A stretch of DNA of 46,482 nucleotides, from contig CANRAS010000016.1 in NCBI GenBank assembly GCA_947628655.1, positions 1-46,482 on the forward strand, given 5' to 3'. The position numbers and the translations under genes were made by a program. The notes under the pieces were generated by a model. That model saw nothing but the letters and a program-made list of their open reading frames with translations, searched no databases and had not been told where the DNA came from. Source of the DNA: an uncultured Clostridia bacterium (GTDB lineage: Bacteria > Bacillota > Clostridia > Oscillospirales > Ruminococcaceae). Positions 41,153-46,482 of this stretch are shown here, piece after piece. How positions within the stretch are numbered: position 1 is the first letter of the stretch; every line of letters begins with the position of its first letter.

Positions 41153-41689
41153 ATGGATACCGTAAAAATCGGCAGATTTTTAGCAGAACTTCGCCGCGAA
41201 AATAAGCTCACGCAGGAACAGCTCGCCCAAAAGCTCGGCACTTCAAACAAGACAATCTCGCGTTGGGAAAACGGCAACTATATGCCGCCCGTGGAAATGC
41301 TCTGCGAACTGTCGGAGTTCTATGGGGTCAGCATAAATGAAATATTGAGCGGCAGACGCCTTGACGAAACGGAAACAAAACCAGCCGCCGAGGAAAATCT
41401 AAAAGACGTGCTGGCGTTAAGCGCTTTCGGCTTGGAGGTACGCAAGGAATATTTTGCTAAAAAGTGGAAACACGACCACGCGTTTCGGCTTGATTTGCAA
41501 ATGATTGCCGTGCTTGCCGCGCTGATTGTCGGGATTTTTCTTGAAAACAAGCTGATGCTTATAGCGGCGGTGGTGTGCGGGGTTGCGCTTTGCATTATTT
41601 CACATAACCAAATGATGGGATATGTCGAGCGCAGGGCGTTTTTGGAGAAAAAACCGCGCAATAGTGAAAATAATGAAAAAACCCCTTGA
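41153..41689 (+). CDS. XRE-family regulator with C-terminal membrane segments
   Basis: A 178-residue protein with an N-terminal XRE HTH (IGRFLAELRRENKLTQEQLAQKLGTSNKTISRWENG, about residues 6-41), a linker, and two adjoining hydrophobic segments (about 122-155) before a basic tail. HTH-plus-membrane proteins of this kind occur widely in Clostridia with mostly unknown signals. GAGGTG lies six bases before the ATG. It is directly upstream of the SCIFF gene, whose -35 overlaps its stop, but nothing in sequence shows that it regulates SCIFF. Confidence 0.85.
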   Translation: MDTVKIGRFLAELRRENKLTQEQLAQKLGTSNKTISRWENGNYMPPVEMLCELSEFYGVSINEILSGRRLDETETKPAAEENLKDVLALSAFGLEVRKEYFAKKWKHDHAFRLDLQMIAVLAALIVGIFLENKLMLIAAVVCGVALCIISHNQMMGYVERRAFLEKKPRNSENNEKTP

Positions 41690-41714
41690 AAAATAACGTT
41701 TGATATGTTATAAT
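41686..41714 (+). promoter_or_regulatory. Promoter for the SCIFF cluster
   Basis: TTGAAA (41686-41691), 17-base spacer, TATAAT (41709-41714), 45 bases before the SCIFF start. Confidence 0.75.
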
Positions 41715-41758
41715 AAAGAATAGCGATATTCGCAATACATTTGAAAGAGGTGTTTTCG

Positions 41759-41902
41759 TTGAAACATATCGTTACTGTCAATAAGGCGAACTTGAAAAAG
41801 TCTGCTGAAAAGGGCGGGTGCGGGAAATGCACAAGTTCCTGCCAGTCGGCTTGCAAGACTTCCTGCACGGTCGCAAACCAGAAGTGCGAGAGCGTAAAGT
41901 AA
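41759..41902 (+). CDS. scfA: SCIFF ranthipeptide precursor (six-cysteine peptide)
   Basis: A 47-residue precursor starting at TTG with GAGGTG six bases upstream. The leader begins KHIVTVNKANLKKSA. The core has six cysteines at residues 21, 24, 28, 32, 36 and 43 (CGKCTSSCQSACKTSC, then C in NQKCES), which is the SCIFF definition: six cysteines in forty-five residues. In characterised cases the adjacent radical-SAM enzyme forms thioether bonds from Cys to nearby residues, often Thr. The physiological role of SCIFF is unsettled. The maturase gene starts 91 bases downstream. Short length and the TTG start make this gene easy to miss. Confidence 0.95.
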   Translation: MKHIVTVNKANLKKSAEKGGCGKCTSSCQSACKTSCTVANQKCESVK

Positions 41903-41918
41903 GCGCCGATCAAAAGCA

Positions 41919-41975
41919 TAAGAAATAAGAGGTTAGAGAAACCGAGCGTTTGCCCGTAAATCTCTAGCCTTTTAA
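41919..41975. repeat. 7-base-period tracts between SCIFF and its maturase
   Basis: AAGAAAT/AAGAGGT/TAGAGAA (41919-41939), then a short related stretch AAATCTCTAGCC (about 41957-41969). They lie inside the two-gene cluster. Confidence 0.55.
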
Positions 41976-41993
41976 TCTGCGAGAGGATAATTT

Positions 41994-43373
41994 ATGGTTC
42001 ATAAGTTTAAGCAATTGGGGTATAATATCGTGATAGACAGCGACAGCAACGCCGTACACGTTATGGACGACTGCGCGTTTGATATGCTGGATTTTTTAAA
42101 TCCTCCGATGACGGAGGAAATGCCGGGCGGTATTTGCGCGAAACTGCCGAAGTATTCGGACGGCGAACTGCGTGAGGCTTACGGGGAACTGTACGCATTG
42201 TATAACGACGGCGAACTGTTCGCGGAGGACGATTATGAAAAGTACTCGGATACTATGGTGAAAAGCCCCGTGAAGTCGATGTGTCTGAATGTCGCACACG
42301 ACTGCAATCTGCGGTGCGAATACTGTTTCGCGCAGACGGGGGATTTCGGCGGGGAACGCCTTATAATGCCCCCCGAAATAGGGCGCAGAGCGATAGATTT
42401 CCTTATCGAAAAATCCGCCAACCGCGAGAACATAGAACTCGACTTTTTCGGCGGAGAACCGCTTATGGCGTGGGACACGGTCGTTGAAACCGTGAACTAC
42501 GCGCGCAGTATCGAAAAACAGCACGGCAAGAACTTCCGCTTTACGATAACGACAAACGGCGTATTGCTTGACGATGAAAAAATCGACTACATTAACCGCG
42601 AAATGGTGAACGTCGTGCTGTCGCTCGACGGCAGGCGCGAAACCACGGACAGGATACGCAAAACCTTGAACGGAAAAAGCGCGTATGACGTTATCGTGCC
42701 GAAGTTCCAAAAACTCGTCGCGGGCAGGAAAAATCACGGCAGAACGGATTATTACGTCCGCGCGACGTTTACGAAATACAATCTCGATTTCACGGAGGAC
42801 ATTCTGCATATGCGGAAGCTGGGGTTTGAACAGCTTTCCGCAGAACCCGTCGTTACCGATGAAAAAGAGCCGTATGCGATTACCGAAAGCGATTTGCCGC
42901 GCATTTTCGAGGAATACGACAAGCTATGTGAAATAATGGCGAACCGCACGGAGGACAAATTCAACTTCTTTCACTTTATGGTTGACCTCGATCAAGGTCC
43001 GTGCGCTATAAAACGCCTGCGCGGGTGCGGGTGCGGGAACGACTATGTAGCGGTAGATCCGCACGGCGATATTTACCCGTGTCATCAGTTTGTTGGGATC
43101 GACAAGTGGAAAATGGGAAATCTTGCGGACGGGAGTTTCAGCGACGATATAAAGACGTATTTTGCTAAGACGCATTTGTATTCAAAGCAGGGCTGTCGCG
43201 ACTGCTGGGCGAAATTTTACTGTTCGGGCGGGTGCAACGCAAACAGCTACATATACGAGGGCGATTGCCGTACGCCGCACAAAATCTCGTGCGAACTTCA
43301 GCGAAAGCGCCTTGAATGTGCATTAGCGCTCGCGGTGGACAGGGCGGTGAAAGAGAGCGACGGGCGGGAATAA
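41994..43373 (+). CDS. scfB: SCIFF radical-SAM maturase (thioether-forming, SPASM)
   Basis: A 459-residue radical-SAM enzyme. An N-terminal peptide-recognition domain (about 1-90) is followed by the [4Fe-4S]-SAM motif CNLRCEYC (C104, C108, C111) and GGEP at DFFGGEPLMAWD. The C-terminal SPASM domain has many cysteines (GCGCGNDY, PCHQFVG, GCRDCWAKFYCSGGCNANSY) for auxiliary clusters. It should install thioether crosslinks in the six-cysteine peptide encoded just upstream. GAGAGGA precedes the ATG. No dedicated exporter or protease gene adjoins; HtrA follows after 190 bases with its own start signals. Confidence 0.95.
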   Translation: MVHKFKQLGYNIVIDSDSNAVHVMDDCAFDMLDFLNPPMTEEMPGGICAKLPKYSDGELREAYGELYALYNDGELFAEDDYEKYSDTMVKSPVKSMCLNVAHDCNLRCEYCFAQTGDFGGERLIMPPEIGRRAIDFLIEKSANRENIELDFFGGEPLMAWDTVVETVNYARSIEKQHGKNFRFTITTNGVLLDDEKIDYINREMVNVVLSLDGRRETTDRIRKTLNGKSAYDVIVPKFQKLVAGRKNHGRTDYYVRATFTKYNLDFTEDILHMRKLGFEQLSAEPVVTDEKEPYAITESDLPRIFEEYDKLCEIMANRTEDKFNFFHFMVDLDQGPCAIKRLRGCGCGNDYVAVDPHGDIYPCHQFVGIDKWKMGNLADGSFSDDIKTYFAKTHLYSKQGCRDCWAKFYCSGGCNANSYIYEGDCRTPHKISCELQRKRLECALALAVDRAVKESDGRE

Positions 43374-43565
43374 CACCGTGCGGTCTTGATTTTATCGTGC
43401 GAGTTTAATTTTTTCGTCAGATTTGTTTCACGGCTTTTTCACAATGGGGTTTTATAATCGTATTGTAAGATAAATCACCGATGTGTTCTAAAAGATTTTC
43501 GGGAGTTTCCCAAAATCGCGTGTTTGGATAATTCGGCGCAAATGGTTTTCAGAAAGGAAATCGTT

Positions 43566-44900
43566 ATGAATGATTTTAACGGCAATAATTTTAACGGTAT
43601 GAATATGAACGGCTATGAAAATAACGGTTCTGTACAAAGATACAGCGGGAGCGCCGAGCCTGCGCCGCCGCCCGCTAAACCTCCGAAAAAGCGCAGACCG
43701 CATACCACCGCGAAAGTAGTCGCAGTTCTCGCGGGCGTTATCATCGTCGGGAGCGGCGCGGGCTTTGGCGGGGCGTACCTTGCAAATCGGACGTTCGCGC
43801 CGACGGCGGTAACTTCTAATTCTACAAGCAAGCCCGAAAAGAGCGAAAGCAGTACTAATACAAGCGCGCCGACGCTTGACGAAATGCAAAGCGGAGTTAC
43901 CGTTCCTCAGCAAAATCTCACAAGCAATGTGGAATTTAAAACGGACGGTTCGTATATGTACACGCGCGACCTCGTGAACGCCGTCCGCGACAGTATCGTT
44001 TACATTGAAACATATGTTGAAAACCGCGGGACAAAGGTGCCTGTCGGCGCGGCAAGCGGTATTATCATCTCAAAGGACGGATATATCGTTACTAATAATC
44101 ACGTTGTCGAGGACAGCACGGGGTATACCGTGAAAGTTTTCTCGACGGATATTACAACGGGTATTACAGATTCTCAGACATACGAGGCTGAACTTTGCGG
44201 AACGGACGCAGACACAGATTTGGCGGTGCTGAAAATCGACGCGGAAAATCTTCCCGCGGCGAAACTCGGAGATTCCGACAAGCTGTCGCTCGGCGACGAC
44301 GTTATTGCAATCGGAAATCCGTTAGGGTATCAAAGTTCGGTTTCAAAGGGTATTATTTCGGGACTTAACCGTCAAGTATCGGACAGCAAGCGCAGTTTGA
44401 CGGCTATTCAGACGGACGCTCCGATAAACAGCGGAAATTCGGGCGGCGCGCTGTTCAACTCGTTCGGCGAAGTCGTCGGAATTGTCAATGAAAAGCGCGT
44501 TGACAGCTACGCGGAGAGTATGGGTTTCGCTATCACGATAAACGAGGCGAAAGATGTTATCGAGGACCTCGTGCGCAACGGTTACGTTACGGGGCGCGCG
44601 ATACTCGGCATAACTTACCTTGAAATAAACGAAATGGCGGCGGCTTATCGCGGCGACATCGCGGGCTGGCAAGTTAAAGAAATAAACGAGGATTTGCCCG
44701 TAGCGCAAAGCGGTCTGACAGTCGGCGACACGATAGTCGAAATAGACGGCAAGTCCGTGCTTGACGACGACGTTCAGAACATCTTCTCCGAAAAACAGCC
44801 TGGGGATACCGTGACTGTCACGGTAGTGCGCATAAACGCGCTCGGACGCGAAAAGAACGTGGACATAGAAGTGGAACTTTCCGAGTACAAAGGAGATTAA
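43566..44900 (+). CDS. htrA: HtrA/DegP-type serine protease
   Basis: Membrane-anchored, extracytoplasmic quality-control protease. The 444-residue product has an Asn/Gly-rich cytoplasmic N-terminus (NDFNGNNFNGMNMNGYENNG), a Pro/basic stretch, a membrane segment (about 55-78), a low-complexity linker, a trypsin-like domain and one PDZ domain (about 345-440). The catalytic triad is H179 (TNNHVV), D218 (DTDLAVLK) and S292 (SGNSGGAL). GAAAGGA precedes the ATG at 43566. A TATAAT at 43453-43458 may be its -10, but no good -35 is seen. Confidence 0.95.
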   Translation: MNDFNGNNFNGMNMNGYENNGSVQRYSGSAEPAPPPAKPPKKRRPHTTAKVVAVLAGVIIVGSGAGFGGAYLANRTFAPTAVTSNSTSKPEKSESSTNTSAPTLDEMQSGVTVPQQNLTSNVEFKTDGSYMYTRDLVNAVRDSIVYIETYVENRGTKVPVGAASGIIISKDGYIVTNNHVVEDSTGYTVKVFSTDITTGITDSQTYEAELCGTDADTDLAVLKIDAENLPAAKLGDSDKLSLGDDVIAIGNPLGYQSSVSKGIISGLNRQVSDSKRSLTAIQTDAPINSGNSGGALFNSFGEVVGIVNEKRVDSYAESMGFAITINEAKDVIEDLVRNGYVTGRAILGITYLEINEMAAAYRGDIAGWQVKEINEDLPVAQSGLTVGDTIVEIDGKSVLDDDVQNIFSEKQPGDTVTVTVVRINALGREKNVDIEVELSEYKGD

Positions 44901-44904
44901 CCTA

Positions 44905-45002
44905 CTAGAGGCTAGAAATCAGAGGCTAGAGATTAAGAGAAGATAAGGTTTAGACGCTAATCCACACTCTAGCTACTAGCATCTAATCTCTAGCTACTAG
45001 AA
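44905..45002. repeat. 7-base-period arrays after htrA
   Basis: AGAGGCT/AGAAATC/AGAGGCT/AGAGATT from 44907, then CTCTAGC/TACTAGC/ATCTAAT/CTCTAGC/TACTAGA from 44967. Both are in 7-base phase and roughly complementary to one another in type. Confidence 0.8.
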
Positions 45003-45077
45003 GGATAGAGGGCGTCCCCTTTGCGCCTAGTGGAGCGCACGAAGTGCGCGGAACGGTTGCATACAAAGCAACGTTAT

Positions 45078-45420
45078 TGTGAGCGGACTGCCAGTGGCAG
45101 TCCGCTCACCGCGTTCACCTAGAGTGGGTTCGCAGGCGCTTTACGGTTTGCCGTCGTTTGGCGTAGCCAAACGACCCCGCCGACAGGCGGGGTGAATTTT
45201 GCGCCAGCAAAATTCAGACGGCAAACCGTGGCGTTTTCGAGTGCCCCAGACTTCGCCCCCCTTGCGGGGGCGAAGTGGGGGCGCGAGAAAACGCCCACCG
45301 CGATAAGGGGGCGCGGTGACCCAAAGCCACCCCGCGCCCGCCGTCCAAAGTAGCCTTACCGCTTTAAAGGTGCGTTTGGCGTGGCTCAATTCCCGCGCCC
45401 CTTTCCCTTATCCCGCATTA
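45078..45420 (-). repeat. Composite palindromic repeat unit 3 (reverse, lacks A)
   Basis: In reverse orientation: tail hairpin GAGCGGACTGCC-AGT-GGCAGTCCGCTC, element B (45143-45229), the GGCGTTTTCGAG ... GAGAAAACGCC segment enclosing a CTTCGCCCCC/GGGGGCGAAG hairpin, and a linker containing GGCGTGGCTCAATTC. It breaks off where element A would begin. Confidence 0.8.
45143..45229 (-). repeat. Element B copy 3 (reverse orientation)
   Basis: Outer arms 45143-45155 and 45217-45229 are perfect complements. Hairpin stems equal those of copy 2 when read on the minus strand; the loop of the GTTTGGC hairpin is TAC instead of TAAC. Confidence 0.88.
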
Positions 45421-45463
45421 GCTTACCGCCACAAGTCAAACGCATTTTTTAGTTATCACAACG

Positions 45464-45493
45464 TAAAATTGCCCCCATATGCGGGGGCAATTC
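45464..45493 (-). terminator. recR terminator (minus strand)
   Basis: AATTGCCCCC and GGGGGCAATT form a perfect stem with a 6-base loop. On the minus strand a TTTTACG tract follows. It is 24 bases past the recR stop. Confidence 0.75.
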
Positions 45494-45516
45494 TTATTGT
45501 CTGAATTTCGCGAGTT

Positions 45517-46113
45517 TTACAATTCACTTCTATTCTCCAACGCCTTTGTGAGCGTTACATCATCGGCAAATTCCAAAGCCGAACCTGCGGGCAGTCCATA
45601 CGCAAGCCGTGTTACTTTAATTCCCATAGGCTTTATCAGCCGTCCGATATACATTGCGGTAGCCTCGCCCTCAACCGTGGGATTGGTAGCCATTATCACT
45701 TCCGATACGTTAGTAAGCCGTGAGAGAAGTTCCTTTATCTTGATGTCCTCCGCAGTTACTCCGTCCATTGGCGAGAGCAGTCCGTGGAGAACGTGATACA
45801 GTCCGTCATAACCGCCCGCGCGTTCAAACGCGGAAACGTCTTTCGGGCTTTCCACTACGCAAATTACATCTTTTCGGCGTTCGTCGCTCGCGCAAAGTTC
45901 GCAGATGTCGCGCTCCGTAAAATTCTGACAGCAACGGCAAAGCCGTACGCTTTTGCGCGCTTTCACAAGATTTTCGGCAAACGCGCATACTTCCTCTTCA
46001 GGCAAGTTCAGCATATGATAAGCAAGCCTTTGCGCGGTCTTTATGCCAATTCCCGGCAGTTTCGCGAACTGCTCCGCCGTTAAAGCCAACGGCAATGATA
46101 TGTGTTCGGACAT
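45517..46113 (-). CDS. recR: Recombination protein RecR
   Basis: Recombinational repair protein of the RecFOR pathway that helps load RecA at gaps. The 198-residue product has an HhH region (LTAEQFAKLPGIGIKTAQRLAYHML), a four-cysteine zinc finger (CRCCQNFTERDICELC, about residues 54-69), a Toprim domain (about 78-170, VVESPKDVSAFE, ATNPTVEGEATA) and a C-terminal Walker-like YGLPAGSALEFADDVTL. The start at 46113 has AAGGA nine bases upstream; the ATG at 46122 touches that site. The usual dnaX and ybaB neighbours are not visible upstream. Confidence 0.96.
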   Translation of the reverse strand: MSEHISLPLALTAEQFAKLPGIGIKTAQRLAYHMLNLPEEEVCAFAENLVKARKSVRLCRCCQNFTERDICELCASDERRKDVICVVESPKDVSAFERAGGYDGLYHVLHGLLSPMDGVTAEDIKIKELLSRLTNVSEVIMATNPTVEGEATAMYIGRLIKPMGIKVTRLAYGLPAGSALEFADDVTLTKALENRSEL

Positions 46114-46199
46114 TTTAATCATTCCTTTTCGTTATTTTTCGCGCACTTTCGGCGCGGGGTACGGCGGTTGATTAGCCGTTTTTGGGTATACCAACCACA

Positions 46200-46216
46200 C
46201 CCCGCCTACGGGCGGT
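46200..46216. repeat. GC-rich hairpin upstream of recR
   Basis: CCCGCC-TAC-GGGCGG is followed by TTTTTC on the plus strand. On the minus strand it follows the stop of the frame described at 46220-46482. Confidence 0.5.
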
Positions 46217-46219
46217 TTT

Positions 46220-46482
46220 TCACGGTGTTGTAACGTTTTTCGCGCGGTTATCTTCGGTTAGCCTTGCGGGGGCGCGTTTGACCCTTTTGAACGCTCCGAG
46301 CGCGTCACCGGGCGCGTTTTCCGGTATTTCACTGTTCTGCTTTCAATGACTATTTGGTGACTTTTCGGGGGCGTTCGGTTCGGCGGGAAATGCCCTGCCG
46401 TTGCGCTGAGCGGGAGCGCGTTCTCCGTGGCGGTTGGCGGTTTCCGTCGGGCGGGTCGGCGCGGGCGCTCTGCGCGGTTTTT
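46220..46482 (-). pseudogene. Edge reading frame with one internal TGA
   Basis: On the minus strand a single frame enters from the window edge, reads about 45 codons rich in Ala, Pro and Arg, meets an in-frame TGA (46345-46343), then continues 40 codons of protein-like sequence (PENAPGDALGAFKRVKR...) to a TGA at 46222-46220. The second part has no ATG, GTG or TTG start. It could be the decayed or disordered 3' end of a gene upstream of recR (dnaX would be expected near there), or not coding at all. I recognise no family. Confidence 0.22.

Larger units (their letters stand above)
44901..45516. repeat. Repeat-only convergent gap between htrA and recR
   Basis: No gene. Contents: 7-base-period arrays (44905-44945 and 44966-45002), a GCGCAC-GAA-GTGCGC hairpin (about 45033-45049), a reversed A-B composite without element A (45078-45420) and the recR terminator. 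Confidence 0.8.

Noticed and set aside
41320-41919. 199-codon minus-strand frame across the XRE gene and SCIFF promoter
   Set aside because: Antisense to clear genes, with no motif or binding site; it also overlaps the SCIFF gene, which has the stronger evidence.
43430-43458. Full promoter for htrA
   Set aside because: A TATAAT is present at 43453-43458, but no acceptable -35 hexamer lies at 16-18 bases, so it is mentioned only in the gene entry.
1-46482. tRNA or rRNA genes, CRISPR arrays, insertion sequences
   Set aside because: I looked for T-loop type GTTCRANNC phrases, conserved rRNA blocks, regular spaced repeats and transposase motifs and saw none. The 7-base-period arrays lack spacers, so they are not CRISPR.

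Overview
The window looks like chromosomal DNA of an endospore-forming member of the Clostridia (Bacillota), probably an uncultivated gut or rumen lineage of moderate GC. Pointers are a SpoIVB sporulation protease, a SCIFF precursor with its radical-SAM maturase, GdpP, the yloU-yloV-recG order, AGGAGG-type ribosome binding sites and a dozen near-consensus sigma-A promoters with 17-base spacers. I saw no rRNA, tRNA, CRISPR array, transposase or prophage gene. The genus-level placement is inference.

Layout. 1-761 is repeat DNA, then spoIVB (minus). 2062-9944 is a plus-strand housekeeping operon: structured leader, RNase J, c-di-AMP phosphodiesterase GdpP, a hypothetical protein, ribosomal protein L9, replicative helicase DnaB and tRNA-Ile lysidine synthetase TilS. 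hpt, ftsH, a GNAT acetyltransferase and a zinc-ribbon membrane protein follow. 13858-17690 is a minus-strand operon tmcAL-murL-murD, divergent from ackA. 19076-22970 is an accessory stretch: 1.4 kb of repeats with a possible structured RNA, a SUFU-domain protein, an orphan MntA-like nucleotidyltransferase whose hepT partner is cut to 19 codons, an XRE regulator and a zinc-ribbon membrane protein. 23012-29268 is the rod-shape cluster mreB-mreC-mreD-pbp2 plus a CHAP-domain lipoprotein. 29960-31988 holds UPF0210 and ACT-domain genes on the minus strand. 32356-40629 is a plus-strand run: PHP phosphatase, alaR-alaT-like pair, ispE, yloU, yloV/fakA, recG and rsmE. 40667-44900 holds a small acidic membrane protein, an XRE regulator, the SCIFF peptide with its maturase, and HtrA. 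recR (minus) closes the window.

Two observations stand out. First, intergenic DNA is full of structured repeats: (i) elements A (4 copies) and B (3 copies) that fold as four-way junctions, with variation confined to loops or paired changes in stems; (ii) a modular multi-hairpin element C (2 copies) that also shows paired changes; (iii) many degenerate arrays with a strict 7-base period. The A/B/C elements occupy gene 3' ends and convergent gaps; the 7-base arrays also sit inside operons and one runs into a decayed hepT. Second, murD overlaps a MurL-like gene by 4 bases, which points to the MurD2/MurL route in which L-Glu is ligated and then epimerised on the nucleotide precursor.

Gene calls rest on recognised motifs and gene order; no database search was run.
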